The notes: a model not told the origin generated them from the letters alone. A stretch of 64,000 bases of DNA from Deltaproteobacteria bacterium (GCA_015075075.1 JABTVA010000001.1:239662-303661), one strand, 5' to 3'. Positions 52,940 to 63,912 are shown, counted from the stretch's first letter. Numbers and translations: made by a program.

Positions 52940-55540
52940 ATGGCAGAGAAGTCGGAGAGGTATGACCACAAGTCGGTCGAGGCCAGGTGGCAGGCCGAAT
53001 GGGAGAAGGGCGGGGCCTTCAGGACAGACGGCAACGCGGGCGGTAAATACTATGTCCTCGAGATGTTCCCGTACCCTTCCGGTAAGATACACATGGGGCA
53101 CGTAAGGAACTACTCCATCGGGGACGTGGTCGCCAGGTTCCTCATGATGAAGGGGAGGAGCGTCCTTCATCCGATGGGCTGGGACTCCTTCGGCCTCCCT
53201 GCCGAGAACGCGGCCATCCAGCACGGCATACACCCCGCGAAGTGGACATACGAGAACATCGCCAACATGCGCGCGCAATTGAAGCGCATGGGCCTCTCCT
53301 ACGATTGGGATAGGGAGGTCGCGACATGCTCTCCGGAGTATTACAGGTGGAACCAGTGGCTTTTCCTCAAGCTATTCGAGAAAGGGCTCGCCTATAAGAG
53401 GCGCTCGTCCGTCAACTGGTGCCCGGAGTGCTCGACCGTGCTCGCGAACGAGCAGGTGGAGGACGGCAGGTGCTGGCGGTGCGGCACTCTCGTCGAGACG
53501 AGGGAGCTTGAGCAGTGGTTCTTCAGGATAACCGCTTACGCCGAGGAGCTACTTGAGCATACGTATAAGCTCCCGGGCTGGCCCGAGCGCGTGCTCGTCA
53601 TGCAGAGGAACTGGATAGGCAGATCAGCCGGGGCCGAAGCTGATTTCAGGGTAGAGGGCTCGGACGAGGCGATAAGGATATTCACGACAAGGCCCGATAC
53701 CCTCTTCGGCGTTACATTCATGTCCCTTGCGGCCGGGCACCCTTTGCTCGAAAAGATTACCGCCCCCGGGAGAAGGGAAGAGGTGGAGAGGTTTTCCGCA
53801 AGGGCCCGGAACGAGGCAAAGCGCATGGCCCTGAACCCTGACGAGGTCGAGAAGGAGGGGGTCTTTACCGGCGCGTACTGCATAAACCCGCTCACCGGCG
53901 ATAGAGTCCCCGTATACGCCGCCAACTTCGTATTGATGGAGTACGGCACAGGCGCTGTCATGGCCGTACCCGCGCACGACCAGAGGGACTTCGAGTTCGC
54001 GAAGAAGTACGGCCTGCCGGTAAAGGTGGTCATAAACCCGCCCGAATCCGCGCTCGACCCGTCGACGATGGACGCGGCCTATGTAGAGCCGGGGGTAATG
54101 GTAAACTCAGGACCGGTTGACGGGATGAAGAGCGAGGATGCAAAGGAGGCGATAACGCGCCTCCTTGAGGAGAAAAAGGCGGGGAAAAAGGCAGTAACCT
54201 ACAGGCTCCGCGACTGGGGCATATCGCGGCAGAGGTACTGGGGCTGCCCCATACCCATAATCTATTGCGAAAAGTGCGGCGCTGTCCCGGTCCCGTATGA
54301 GGAACTCCCGGTGATACTCCCGGAGGACGTCTCGCTTACAGGTAAGGGCCTTTCGCCCCTTGCTTCGTCTGAGGCGTTCGTCAACGCCAGATGCCCTTCC
54401 TGCGGCGGCCCGGCGCGCCGCGAAACCGACACGATGGACACCTTCGTCGATTCGTCATGGTACTTCCTCAGGTATGTGTCGCCAAAGGAAACCGGGGCCC
54501 CTTTCAGGAAAGAGGACGCCCAATACTGGATGCCGGTGGACCAGTACATAGGGGGCATTGAGCACGCGGTGATGCACCTCCTTTACGCGAGGTTCTTCAC
54601 AAAGGCTCTGCGCGACCTCGGGCTCCACGGCTTTGACGAGCCCTTCAAGAACCTCCTTACGCAGGGCATGGTCTGCAAGGAGATAACGAAGTGCCCGGAG
54701 CACGGCTACCTCTACCCCGAGGAGGCGGCTGGAGGCGTCTGCAAGTTCTGCTCGAAGCCGGTCATAACCGGGGCCGTCGAGAAGATGTCCAAGTCGAAGA
54801 AGAACGTCATAGACCCCGACGGCATAATAGGGAGGTACGGCGCGGATACAACGAGGCTCTTTTCGCTCTTTGCGGCCCCTCCGGAAAAGGACCTCGACTG
54901 GAGCGAGGAGGGGGTCGAGGGCTCGTACAGGTTCCTTGGCAGGGTGTGGAGGCTCGTTACCGAAAATATCGGGCTTCTGAAAGAGGCCAGCCCCATGCAG
55001 CCCGGCTCCGTGGCCGAAGGGGCGTCAAGGGAGCTCCACGCGGCAACTCACAGGACCATAAGGAAGGTCACGCAGGACATAGAGGAGAGGTTCCATTTCA
55101 ATACGGCCATAAGCTCGATAATGGAGCTCGTGAATGCGCTTTACCAGTTCCAGGCCGCATTCGATGGAAGGGGAAAGGGGCCGGAATCCATCGAGGCCAA
55201 GGCCTTCAGGGAAGCTGTCGAGTCGATAATCCTCCTCCTTGCGCCCTTTGCCCCGCACATCTCCGAGGAGCTCTGGGAAAGGCTCGGGAACAATGAACCG
55301 GTCTACAGGACCAGGTGGCCTGAGTGGAGCGAAGAGGCCGTGAAGGAGGAGGAGATCGAGATACCCGTTCAGGTGAACGGCAAGGTGAGGGGTAGGGTCC
55401 GCATACCCGCGGGCGCCGGCGAGGAAGAGGTCCGGTCGATTGTGATGCGGGACGAAAAGATTGCAGAGCTTACTTCGGGGAAGGCGGTCAGGAAGTTCGT
55501 CTACGTTAAGGACAAGATAGTAAACATGGTGGTCGCATGA
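52940..55540 (+). CDS. leuS: Leucyl-tRNA synthetase
   Basis: 866 residues, bacterial LeuRS. Class I motifs are the HIGH-type [20 protein letters not shown] near residue 40 and [16 protein letters not shown] near 615. The editing domain (about 225-410) includes [20 protein letters not shown] and [18 protein letters not shown]. Zinc-type Cys pairs ([25 protein letters not shown]) are visible. Start ATG 52940 after GAGGGCGG. Charges tRNA-Leu. Overlaps lptE by 4 bases. Confidence 0.98.
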   Translation: MAEKSERYDHKSVEARWQAEWEKGGAFRTDGNAGGKYYVLEMFPYPSGKIHMGHVRNYSIGDVVARFLMMKGRSVLHPMGWDSFGLPAENAAIQHGIHPAKWTYENIANMRAQLKRMGLSYDWDREVATCSPEYYRWNQWLFLKLFEKGLAYKRRSSVNWCPECSTVLANEQVEDGRCWRCGTLVETRELEQWFFRITAYAEELLEHTYKLPGWPERVLVMQRNWIGRSAGAEADFRVEGSDEAIRIFTTRPDTLFGVTFMSLAAGHPLLEKITAPGRREEVERFSARARNEAKRMALNPDEVEKEGVFTGAYCINPLTGDRVPVYAANFVLMEYGTGAVMAVPAHDQRDFEFAKKYGLPVKVVINPPESALDPSTMDAAYVEPGVMVNSGPVDGMKSEDAKEAITRLLEEKKAGKKAVTYRLRDWGISRQRYWGCPIPIIYCEKCGAVPVPYEELPVILPEDVSLTGKGLSPLASSEAFVNARCPSCGGPARRETDTMDTFVDSSWYFLRYVSPKETGAPFRKEDAQYWMPVDQYIGGIEHAVMHLLYARFFTKALRDLGLHGFDEPFKNLLTQGMVCKEITKCPEHGYLYPEEAAGGVCKFCSKPVITGAVEKMSKSKKNVIDPDGIIGRYGADTTRLFSLFAAPPEKDLDWSEEGVEGSYRFLGRVWRLVTENIGLLKEASPMQPGSVAEGASRELHAATHRTIRKVTQDIEERFHFNTAISSIMELVNALYQFQAAFDGRGKGPESIEAKAFREAVESIILLLAPFAPHISEELWERLGNNEPVYRTRWPEWSEEAVKEEEIEIPVQVNGKVRGRVRIPAGAGEEEVRSIVMRDEKIAELTSGKAVRKFVYVKDKIVNMVVA

Positions 55541-56037
55541 GGCCCCTTTTCGCTTTTATCCTTTCCCTTCTCGTCCTTTCCGGCTGCGGCTACCGCCTGA
55601 CCGGCAAGGCCGGGGACATGCCCGGCGGCGTTGAGAGCCTTTCCATCCCGGTCTTCACAAATGTCACTCTGAAGCCGGATATCGAATCGAGCGTCACCGC
55701 CGCGTTCGTAAACGAGTTCCTTACTACCGTCAGCATCGCCGAAGACGCCCCGTTTATAATGGAAGGGACCGTAACCTCGTACAACATCGCGCCTGTATCC
55801 TTCACAAGGAGCGACGTGGCGCAGGAATACAGGCTTACCGTCGTAATGGACCTCCGCATCCAGAATAGGACCACCGGGGAGGTCGTCTGGCAGGCGAGCG
55901 GGGTCGCGGACTCCGAGGACTTTACCGTAAACACGGCGAGCCCGTCGGAGACCAGGGACAGGGAGGAAGCGGCCCTGGTGAAATTGGCCAGGGACACGGC
56001 AAGGCTCATAAAGGAACGCATGCTGGTGAGGTTCTGA
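55537..56037 (+). CDS. lptE: LPS-assembly lipoprotein LptE
   Basis: 166 residues, overlapping the leuS stop (ATGA). Lipoprotein signal [20 protein letters not shown] with lipobox LSGC and the GYRLTG start typical of LptE/RlpB. The body [20 protein letters not shown] and [20 protein letters not shown] matches the family. LptE plugs the LptD barrel that inserts lipopolysaccharide, so the organism has an LPS outer membrane. The order leuS-lptE-holA is conserved in Gram-negatives. Confidence 0.93.
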   Translation: MRPLFAFILSLLVLSGCGYRLTGKAGDMPGGVESLSIPVFTNVTLKPDIESSVTAAFVNEFLTTVSIAEDAPFIMEGTVTSYNIAPVSFTRSDVAQEYRLTVVMDLRIQNRTTGEVVWQASGVADSEDFTVNTASPSETRDREEAALVKLARDTARLIKERMLVRF

Positions 56038-56998
56038 GTGTCTTTAAAGCCCGTCTATTATATCTACGGCACCGACGACTACCTCATCGAGGACAGCCTC
56101 GCAGGATAAAAAGAGGCCCTTTCAGGCCGTTCGCCTCCATGAACTTCCACGCCTTCGAAGGCAGGGGGCTGGACGCCGGAGGCTTGTCTCAACGGCCTCG
56201 ACCCTTCCCGCTTTTGCCGAGTGGAGGCTTGTAATCGTAAAGGGGGCCGAAGCCATAAAGGCGGCCGAGGAAAAGATGCTCGCCTCTTACGTGGCAAACC
56301 CCTCTCCATCGACTTGCCTCGTTTTCATATCGGGCACGGCGAAGCTTGAGAAGGGCTCCGAGCTCGTAAAGGCTCTCGAAGAGAAAGGCTATCTGAAGGC
56401 GTGCAACCGCCTCCGCGATGCCGAGCTCCTGAAATGGATACGGGAAGAGTCGTCGAGGCAGGGGAAATCAATAAGCGGCGAGTCCGCCAGGAGGCTCCTT
56501 GATATCGCCGGAAATAGCCTCAGGGACATCAAGGGCGAGCTCGACAAGATAATACTTTTTATAGGCGGCAAGCCCGCCATAGACGAAAAGGACATAGAGG
56601 AATCGGGCCTTGAGTGCGGGGAGGAGTCGGTTTTCAGCCTTTCCGACGCGATCGGCAGGAAGGACCTTAAGGTGGCCATGAGGGCGTACCGGAGGCTCTC
56701 GGACGAGGAGCCGATAAAGGTGCTCGGCGCGGTGGCGAGGCAGATGAGGACGCTCCTCAGGATAAAGGCGCTTCTACGGAAGGGCACGCCCGCGGCGCGG
56801 ATAGCCTCGGTTGCCGGGCTTTTCCCCAGGCATGCCGAGGACTATGTGAAGAGGAGCAGGCTCTTTGACGAGCCGGAGCTGAAGGCCGCGATCTTGAAGC
56901 TCCTTGCCGCGGATACCGACCTTAAGACGGGCAGGGCCCCGTCGGCCACTGTACTCCCGAGGCTCATAATGGAGCTTTGCGGGAGGGGGGGGAGATAA
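56038..56998 (+). CDS. holA: DNA polymerase III delta subunit, frameshifted
   Basis: GTG 56038 directly follows the lptE stop. SLKPVYYIYGTDDYLIEDSL is the HolA N-terminus. A base is missing near 56102 (GCAGGATAA gives a stop) and another near 56180 (GCCGGAGG). After repair it reads MNFHAFEGRGLDAG, RLVSTASTLPAFAEWRLVIV and continues through the open 240-residue part from 56276, with CLVFISGTAKLEKGSELVKA and DEKDIEESGLECGEESVFSL. About 320 residues in total. Clamp-loader subunit that opens the beta clamp; essential, so the indels are probably sequence errors. Confidence 0.88.
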
Positions 56999-57045
56999 TA
57001 TGTGGCGATTTCGTTGGTGAGAAGCTACCGAGTAAATGCGTGCTG

Positions 57046-57067
57046 CGAAACCGGTTCACCTGGTTTT
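57046..57067. terminator. Possible weak convergent terminator
   Basis: GAAACCGG-TTCA-CCTGGTTTTC forms an 8-bp stem with two bulges between the convergent holA and membrane-protein genes. T tracts are short. Confidence 0.35.
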
Positions 57068-58972
57068 CTAATAGGCCGGGTTTGACTTAAATACCTCTCC
57101 CGAAGCATCCTTCCTGATCCACATCTCGTTGTCGTCTATCCACCCCAACAGCCTGAAATTCTTCCTTATATGGTTGCTTACGACCGGGAACCGGCTTTTG
57201 TTGTTGATCCCGTCGATGTTGTTCGAATGGGTGTTCGAGTTCCAGAAGATGACATATTTGACCCCGTTCCTCTCGATGCTGTCTACGATGTCCTCCTGGT
57301 AGAATAGCGGCCCTGCCGCAAACACGAACGGAAAACGCGACATGGACGGCTGGTTGACGAAATAATACCATATGGGCTCATTTGTAAGAGTGAAGAAGGT
57401 CTCGCCTGCAGAGTATCTCTCCTTAAGGAAGGAGATCGTCGCCTTGTAGTTTGCCGGGATGAATTCCTCGTCCGTGACGCCTATCGGGAAATTGTGCCTG
57501 ATGAGATCCGCCGAGTATGCGCGATATAACCCTGACAAGGAAACGACTGCAATCGCCGCCACGGCAATGACGGAAAAGGCCTTTTTAAGACGCGGAGCCA
57601 AGGGCAGGCCCATCGTGCCACTCCGAAGCAGTATGTAAAAAAACAGCATATACGGAAGCCACAGGCTCGAGGCCAAATGATTGTCATCGGACCGCCCGAG
57701 TGCCGTCCTGAACAGGAAAACGGAAAGTACGAACATCATCAGTTCTGGAAAATGCGTTTTTATAAAAGCCCCAGGCGCATCCCTCCAACCTTTCGAGTTC
57801 AGCTCTCCCAATAACCGTTTCACGATCCAGAATGCGTTGAAAGCAAAGACTATGCATGCCATGAAAGCCGACCATGCGCCTATCGGATACACGAACCCGT
57901 TGACCAGGTCCGTGTACCGCGGCATGGTAAGGACGGCGTATTTAAAGAACTCGACCGTGCCGCCGCGAAGCAGGAGAATAAATAGGGAGGCCCCCGAGAC
58001 GGCGCCGAGTATGACCGATATCAAAAAGAACCTGTTCCGCCGAAAAAAGAAGAAATAGACCGGGGGAGTCAGGACAATGAAGGCCGCCAGAATGAAGTAG
58101 CCCTTGTCAACTGAATAGGCGAAGGACGCGAACGGTATGAAGGAATAGAAAAAGGCCGCGAGAAAAAGGCCTGCCCGTCCCGGCTTTTCGCGTTCTGCAA
58201 GTCTGTATAGTGATATTCCGGCTATGAGGAAGCTCATAACTGTCAAATCGCTCGTCATAACGGCCGCGGGCATGATGTAATCCCGTAAATTCAGGTATAG
58301 GGAATTGGTTATCCAGGCCATGCCTGGCAAAAGCACCGCCGCGAATGCAAATAAAGGGCGGCCCTTGGAAAGCTTGATCGCCAAGAGCCCTATCAGCGTG
58401 AATGCCAGTACGTTATGGATGTTCTCCAGAACCCTTGTCGAAGCTATCGAACGTCCGAAGAGCTTGAATGCAAGAAGGGACCTCAGCGGGTCCTGGTAAA
58501 GACCATGTATGAAAATGAAGTCCTTGTACGGGACCAGCCCGGCCTCATGGGAGACGCTCATGCCGAGTGTTTCGCCTTCGTGGAGCGTGTCTATCTCGCC
58601 CATAATGGCGGGTGAATTGACCGCCATGAGCACTGCAAAAGCGATCACGGCGGGCTTGACCCACGTGCCAGGTTGGGCCTGGGTCGCGCGTTCTGTATCA
58701 GGTGGCGCGTTAAAAAGCAAGCCGCGGAGCCGCGTCCTTGAAACCATGTACGCGAGCATCAGAATGAGAGGAGGAATAAGGATGAAGGCTACGAACCTGA
58801 AGATATCGTTAGTCGGGTTGTAACCGATCATTGTCAATACCCCGATAACGCCCCAAGGGTTCTTGAAGGGGAGGACTATCTTTTCCCATAAAAGAGCGCC
58901 GATCATTACAGCGAGGAGGAAAAGGCCGGCAAGTATGACGAATCTCAGTGCGGATTCCCTGGCTGGATTCAC
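57068..58972 (-). CDS. Large polytopic membrane protein, possible GT-C-type glycosyltransferase
   Basis: 634 residues with about 11-13 hydrophobic helices (for example FVILAGLFLLAVMIGALLWE, FRFVAFILIPPLILMLAYMV and GLFLAAFFYSFIPFASFAYS) and a soluble C-terminal part from about residue 490. An acidic loop after helix 3 (NSPAIMGEIDTLHEGETLGM) resembles the first periplasmic loop of GT-C enzymes, which carries catalytic Asp/Glu. That suggests a lipid-linked sugar transferase acting at the outer face of the inner membrane; I do not recognise a specific family. Base composition is visibly more AT-rich than all neighbours, so it may be acquired. Confidence 0.7.
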   Translation of the reverse strand: MNPARESALRFVILAGLFLLAVMIGALLWEKIVLPFKNPWGVIGVLTMIGYNPTNDIFRFVAFILIPPLILMLAYMVSRTRLRGLLFNAPPDTERATQAQPGTWVKPAVIAFAVLMAVNSPAIMGEIDTLHEGETLGMSVSHEAGLVPYKDFIFIHGLYQDPLRSLLAFKLFGRSIASTRVLENIHNVLAFTLIGLLAIKLSKGRPLFAFAAVLLPGMAWITNSLYLNLRDYIMPAAVMTSDLTVMSFLIAGISLYRLAEREKPGRAGLFLAAFFYSFIPFASFAYSVDKGYFILAAFIVLTPPVYFFFFRRNRFFLISVILGAVSGASLFILLLRGGTVEFFKYAVLTMPRYTDLVNGFVYPIGAWSAFMACIVFAFNAFWIVKRLLGELNSKGWRDAPGAFIKTHFPELMMFVLSVFLFRTALGRSDDNHLASSLWLPYMLFFYILLRSGTMGLPLAPRLKKAFSVIAVAAIAVVSLSGLYRAYSADLIRHNFPIGVTDEEFIPANYKATISFLKERYSAGETFFTLTNEPIWYYFVNQPSMSRFPFVFAAGPLFYQEDIVDSIERNGVKYVIFWNSNTHSNNIDGINNKSRFPVVSNHIRKNFRLLGWIDDNEMWIRKDASGEVFKSNPAY

Positions 58973-59135
58973 TGGTTCCCCGTAGTCGTGGTTTAATGGC
59001 AGGGCTCTTCGAGAAGTCGTTTTTCGAATTGATTTAATTTTTATAAAAATTTATTCCTGTCCATGGCAAGTAGTATCATATAGGATCTGGCAAAGTCAAT
59101 AAATAGGGCCAAAAATAGGGCCAATTCCTTTACCG

Positions 59136-59164
59136 TTGACCCGTGCACCCCTATATTGTATAAT
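59136..59164 (+). promoter_or_regulatory. Strong sigma-70 promoter upstream of prfC
   Basis: TTGACC (59136-59141) and TATAAT (59159-59164) separated by 17 bases, the best promoter match in the window. The expected start is near 59171. Confidence 0.8.
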
Positions 59165-59172
59165 CTTTTCCG

Positions 59173-59202
59173 AATGGGCCTTCTTCCCAGGCCCATTTTT
59201 TT
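59173..59202 (+). terminator. Hairpin plus T run immediately after the prfC promoter
   Basis: AATGGGCCT / AGGCCCATT stem with a 7-base loop followed by seven T. It begins about 2 bases after the predicted transcription start and lies 59 bases before the prfC start codon, so most transcripts would end after about 30 bases unless the hairpin is overridden. Confidence 0.7.
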
Positions 59203-59260
59203 ATTTTCTGCCGTAGCGGCCCTGACCACGCAGGCCGGCTCCGGCATAAGACAGGAAAAG

Positions 59261-60844
59261 ATGTCCAGGAACCTTCAAAAGGAAATCGAGAGGCGGAGGA
59301 CCTTCGGGATAATAAGCCACCCCGACGCCGGAAAGACCACGCTTACCGAGAAGCTCCTCCTTTACGGCGGCGCCATACAGCTCGCCGGGGCCGTGAAGGC
59401 CAGAAAGGCCTCGCGCCACGCTACAAGCGACTGGATGGCCATCGAGCGGGAGAGGGGCATCTCCGTCACCACCTCTGTCATGAAGTTCAACTACAGGGAC
59501 TTCGAGGTGAACCTCCTCGACACACCCGGCCACCAGGACTTCTCAGAGGACACCTACAGGGTCCTCACGGCGGTCGACAGCGCCCTCATGGTCATAGACT
59601 CGGCAAAGGGGGTCGAGACCCAGACCGAGAAGCTCATGGGCGTGTGCCGCATGAGGAACACGCCTGTCATGACCTTCATAAACAAGCTCGACAGGGAGGG
59701 GATGAACCCCCTGGACATACTCGCCCAGATAGAGGACAAGCTCCAGATAGAGTGCGCGCCGCTATCCTGGCCCATAGGCTCTGGCAAGGCCTTCAGGGGC
59801 GTCTACAGCCTCTACAGGAAGGAGCTTCAGCTCTTTACCCCCGGCGAGGAGACAAGGTCTTCAGCCGGAATAGTCATAACCGACATAGGCGATAAGCGCC
59901 TTGACGAGCTTTTAGGCGGGCAGGCACGGGAGCTCAGGCACGACATAGAGCTCCTCGAAGGCGCGGCAAACCCGTTTGACGTGGAGGACTATCTGAAGGG
60001 GAGCCAGTCGCCGGTCTTCTTCGGGAGCGCCATAAACAACTTCGGGGTGCGGGAGCTCCTCGACGCCTTCGTCGAGCTTGCGCCTCCGCCCGGGCCGCGG
60101 GCGGCGGTCGAGAGGGTCGTTAATCCCAACGAGGACGCCTTCACCGGCTTTGCCTTCAAGATACAGGCGAACATGGACCCGGCGCACAGGGACAGGATAG
60201 CGTTTATTAGAATTTGCTCCGGCAGGTTCCAGAGGGGCATGAGGGTGGTGCACCACAGGACCGGCAAGGAGCTCATCCTCTCGAACGCGACCATATTCAT
60301 GGCCCAGGACAGGACCAACGTCGAAGAGGCCTATGCGGGCGACATAATAGGCATCCACAACCACGGCACAATAATGATAGGGGACACCTTTACCGAAAAG
60401 GAGCCGCTAAAATTCACAGGCATCCCGAGCTTCGCGCCCGAGCACTTCAGGAGGGTGATACTCAGAAACCCCATGAAGGTAAAGCAGCTCCAGAAGGGGC
60501 TTGAGCAGCTTACAGAAGAGGGGGCGGTCCAGGTCTTCAGGCCGGTTGCCGGAAACGACTACATACTCGGCGCGGTCGGTGCGCTCCAGTTCGACGTTAC
60601 AATGGCGAGGCTCAGGGACGAGTACGGCGTTGACGCGGCCTACGAGCCTATTGAAGCTCAGCGCGCCAGGTGGATAGAAGGGGAGGGAAAGAAGCTCGAG
60701 GAGTTCGAAAAAAAGAACTCGATGAGGCTTGCAAGGGACACCGAAGGCAACCTCGCCTATCTTGCCCCGAGCGAGTGGCAGCTCAACTACACGATGGAGC
60801 AATGGCCGGACCTGATTTTCCACAGGACAAGAGAGCATAATTGA
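59261..60844 (+). CDS. prfC: Peptide chain release factor 3
   Basis: 527 residues, RF3 length, from ATG 59261 (ACAGGAAAAG upstream); an upstream ATG at 59156 would read through the terminator hairpin and is rejected. GTPase motifs: G1 [21 protein letters not shown]2/switch [21 protein letters not shown]3 DTPGHQDF, G4 NKLD. Characteristic RF3 domains follow ([38 protein letters not shown]). It recycles RF1/RF2 from the ribosome after termination. The last residues (HRTREHN) lie in a 25-base direct repeat with the next gap. Confidence 0.97.
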   Translation: MSRNLQKEIERRRTFGIISHPDAGKTTLTEKLLLYGGAIQLAGAVKARKASRHATSDWMAIERERGISVTTSVMKFNYRDFEVNLLDTPGHQDFSEDTYRVLTAVDSALMVIDSAKGVETQTEKLMGVCRMRNTPVMTFINKLDREGMNPLDILAQIEDKLQIECAPLSWPIGSGKAFRGVYSLYRKELQLFTPGEETRSSAGIVITDIGDKRLDELLGGQARELRHDIELLEGAANPFDVEDYLKGSQSPVFFGSAINNFGVRELLDAFVELAPPPGPRAAVERVVNPNEDAFTGFAFKIQANMDPAHRDRIAFIRICSGRFQRGMRVVHHRTGKELILSNATIFMAQDRTNVEEAYAGDIIGIHNHGTIMIGDTFTEKEPLKFTGIPSFAPEHFRRVILRNPMKVKQLQKGLEQLTEEGAVQVFRPVAGNDYILGAVGALQFDVTMARLRDEYGVDAAYEPIEAQRARWIEGEGKKLEEFEKKNSMRLARDTEGNLAYLAPSEWQLNYTMEQWPDLIFHRTREHN

Positions 60845-60919
60845 GCCGGTCTGGTCCGCGCTCCGCTGTGGATTGGCGCGGAATAAAACAATTACACAGG
60901 ACAAGAGGGCATAATTGAG
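60821..60919. repeat. Short direct repeat pair at the prfC end
   Basis: CACAGGACAAGAGAGCATAA-TTGAG (60821-60845) recurs with one mismatch at 60895-60919 (CACAGGACAAGAGGGCATAA-TTGAG), 49 bases apart. The first copy contains the prfC stop codon. Confidence 0.8.
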
Positions 60920-60950
60920 CGTTTATAAAGAAGCTGCAAAGGGGGTAGAG

Positions 60951-61925
60951 ATGAAGAAAGGGGCCGTATCCAGGTTTATCGAGGAGCACTACCTGCATTT
61001 CAACGCGGCCGCGCTCCTTGACGCGGCAAAGGCCTACGAGGCCCACATGGACAAGGGCGGCAGGATGATGGTGACCCTTGCCGGGGCCATGAGCACGGCG
61101 GAGCTCGGCAAATCACTTGCCGAGATGATCCGCAGGGACAAGGTGAGCATAATCTCCTGCACGGGCGCCAACCTCGAGGAGGACGTCTTCAACCTCGTGG
61201 CGCACGACCATTACAAGCGCGTGCCGGGCTACAGGGACCTTTCCCCCGCGGACGAATGGGAGCTCCTTGAGAAGGGCTTCAACAGGGTCACCGACACCTG
61301 CATAACCGAGGACGAGGCCATAAGGAGGATCGAGTCCCACATATTCGACCTCTGGAAGGCCGCGAACGACAAGGGCGAGAGCCGCCTTCCGCACGAGTTC
61401 TTCTACGAGCTCATAAAAAGCGGCGTCTTGAGGCAGTACTACCAGATAGACGAGAAGGACAGCTGGCTTGTGGCGGCGGCTGAAAAGGGCCTCCCCGTCA
61501 TAGTCCCGGGGTGGGAGGACTCGACCTTAGGAAACATATTCGCCTCCTACTGCATAACAGGGGAGCTCAAGGCCGCGACGGTCAAGTCGGGCATAGGGTA
61601 CATGGTCGCGCTCGCGGACTGGTATAAGAAGAACAGCCCCGGACAGGGCGTGGGCTTTTTCCAGATAGGCGGCGGCATAGCCGGGGACTTCCCCATATGC
61701 GTCGTCCCCATGATGAGGCAGGACCTCCAGATGAAGGACATACCCTTCTGGACCTATTTCTGCCAGATATCCGATTCGACCACGAGCTACGGCTCATACT
61801 CCGGGGCCGTGCCCAACGAGAAGATAACCTGGGGCAAGCTCTCCATAGACACCCCGAGGTTCGTGATCGAATCCGACGCTACAATCGTGGCCCCCCTGAT
61901 ATTCGCGTGGGTCCTCGGGTGGTAG
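60951..61925 (+). CDS. Deoxyhypusine synthase-like protein
   Basis: 324 residues from ATG 60951 (AAAGGGGGTAGAG upstream). NAD-dependent deoxyhypusine synthase fold: LAGAMSTAELGKSLAEMIRR and SIISCTGANLEEDVFNLVAH at the N-terminus, IPFWTYFCQISDSTTSYGSY, and the C-terminal WGKLSID containing the catalytic Lys near 296, followed by ESDATIVAPLIFAW. In eukaryotes and archaea this enzyme modifies eIF5A, which bacteria lack. Bacterial homologues are thought to act in polyamine metabolism (homospermidine-type reactions). No partner polyamine gene is visible. Close to prfC and the pyrophosphatase gene. Confidence 0.85.
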   Translation: MKKGAVSRFIEEHYLHFNAAALLDAAKAYEAHMDKGGRMMVTLAGAMSTAELGKSLAEMIRRDKVSIISCTGANLEEDVFNLVAHDHYKRVPGYRDLSPADEWELLEKGFNRVTDTCITEDEAIRRIESHIFDLWKAANDKGESRLPHEFFYELIKSGVLRQYYQIDEKDSWLVAAAEKGLPVIVPGWEDSTLGNIFASYCITGELKAATVKSGIGYMVALADWYKKNSPGQGVGFFQIGGGIAGDFPICVVPMMRQDLQMKDIPFWTYFCQISDSTTSYGSYSGAVPNEKITWGKLSIDTPRFVIESDATIVAPLIFAWVLGW

Positions 61926-62022
61926 CTTCAGGGCTTCCGGGTTTCCCAGGGAGCCGTCAGGTTTCATCGGTCCGTAAGAGGATGCGGTAAAAACAAAAAC
62001 AGAAGAGCTGGAGATCGAGGAA

Positions 62023-63654
62023 GTGAGCAAGGAAGCGACATACGTAATAGGCCACAAGAACCCGGATACCGATTCGATATGCTCGGCGATGGCGCTCGCC
62101 GAGCTAAAGAACCGCTCGGCGAGGGTGATTTCATCCAGCCAGGGCAGGGACCTTAACCCCAGACGGAGTTCATACTCAATTACTTCAACGTCCAGCCGCC
62201 GAAATACATATCCGACGACGCCCGAAGGCAAAGGACATCATGTCTACGGGCGTCGTGACCGTACCGATGAGACCCCTTTCCACAGGGTGTTGGAGCTCAT
62301 GAGGGAGGAAGAGGTCAGGTTCATGCCGGTCCTCGACAGGGACGGGAGGCCCAGGGGGGTTTTGACCCTCATGGAGCTCACGCAAGAGGTATCGAGGCCG
62401 AGCATTCGATACAGGTGACGAACCTCCCTCGTAAACATTGTCCACACGCTCGGCGCGAGGGTCAGGAACGACTCGCTCGGCGGAAGGAGAATGCGCTTAC
62501 GGTCTCGCCATGGCGCCATGTCGGAGGAGGCCTTCCTCTATATCCTCGGGCAGGAAGACCCGGCCAAATGCGCGCTCATAGTGGGCGACAGGGTGGAGAT
62601 ACAGAAAAGGGCGGTGGAGAAGGGGGTCGGGCTCCTCATAATATCCGGCGGCTTCGATGTGGACGAGAGCCTCGCGAAGGAGGCCTCAAGGCGCGGCGTA
62701 AGCATAATAGTGTCGCCTTTCGATTCGGCCACCACCTCGATACTGGTGAGGGTCAGCACCCCGGCATCGATGGTATGCGAGACGAGCTTCGATACGGTAG
62801 CCCCCGACGACCTGGTCGATGATTTCAAGTTCAAGGCCGCCTCTGCCGCCGGGCTCATAGTGCTCGACTCCGACGGCGTGATGCAGGGCGTCATCACGAA
62901 GACCGACATACTTAAGCCCCCGTCCACAAGCCTCGTCCTCGTCGACCATAACGAGCTGTCGCAGGCCGTGGACGGCGCGGAAGCCGTGAACATAACGGAG
63001 GTCGTGGACCACCACAGGATAGGCAACTTCACCTGCACCCAGCCCATTCCGTTCATATGCGAGCCGGTCGGCTCTACTTCCACGCTCGTATCCGAGCTCT
63101 TTAAAAGGACCGGGGCTCCGATAAAGAAGGAGACCGCCGGGCTCCTCCTCGGCGGCGTCCTCTCCGACACCGTGATGCTCAAATCGCCGACCACTACCGC
63201 CCGCGACAGGGACATAATCAAATGGCTCGAGGAGAAGTCCTGCCTCGACCACGCGGCCTTCGGCTCGGAGGTCTTCGGCGCGAGCGCGAGCCTCAGGAAA
63301 AGGGGCGCGGAGGCCGTGGTGGCCGGGGACTTCAAGGTGTTCGAGGCCAAGGGCGGGAAGTTCGGCATAGGGCAGGTAGAGATTATCGGTTTCGACGAGT
63401 TCCACGAGGAGGCCGCGAACCTCACGGGCGAGCTCCTGAAGGCCAGGGACAAAAAGGAGCTCAAGCTCGCGGGGCTCCTCGTCACAGACATCTCGCAGGG
63501 CACGTCGCTTCTCCTGGCCGTCGGCGAGAACGAGGTGCTCTACAGGCTCAATTACCCGAAGGTAAAGGACGGCGTGTTCGAGCTCAAGAACGTGATATCC
63601 CGTAAAAAGCAGGTCGTGCCGCATATACTAAGCGTCTTTAACGAGATATTCTGA
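62023..63654 (+). CDS. Family II Mn-dependent inorganic pyrophosphatase with CBS/DRTGG insert, frameshifted
   Basis: About 545 residues when repaired, the length of the CBS-DRTGG-containing class. GTG 62023 with GATCGAGG upstream. The DHH part 1 is YVIGHKNPDTDSICSAMALA. The insert includes CBS-type VLELMREEEVRFMPVLDRDG near residue 85 and the DRTGG-like region EEAFLYILGQEDPAKCALIV. The second half is open from 62491 with VDHNELSQAVDGAE and ITEVVDHHRIGNF, the DHH signature. Between about 62130 and 62500 the frame changes several times, so several single-base losses are needed to join the halves. It hydrolyses pyrophosphate; the CBS insert usually senses adenine nucleotides. Confidence 0.86.
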
Positions 63655-63656
63655 CA

Positions 63657-63779
63657 CAGGCTGCTCAAAAAGCTCAATCTGCGGCGTCGTCTTCAAAATT
63701 CGTCGCTGCGGCGTACCATAATGTACGCCTCACTCCTCCTTTTTCGACTCCTTGCATCTTGAACTTTTTGAGCAGCCTG
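63657..63779. repeat. R3 element, copy 2 (123 bp)
   Basis: CAGGCTGCTCAAAAAGCTCA to GAACTTTTTGAGCAGCCTG, the same length as copy 1 at 5794-5916 and in the same orientation. It starts 2 bases after the pyrophosphatase stop codon. Confidence 0.9.
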
Positions 63780-63912
63780 TGAGTTGAGTTTCTTGGTGGC
63801 TTCCTAAAGACAGGGATAAAGAAGGTCGCATTGCGGTCCAGGCTCCGGCTTGGACCGTTATTTTTGCATTCTCCAGGGCAGCCGAATAGCTTTGCTTCCC
63901 TTGCCAGCCCTG

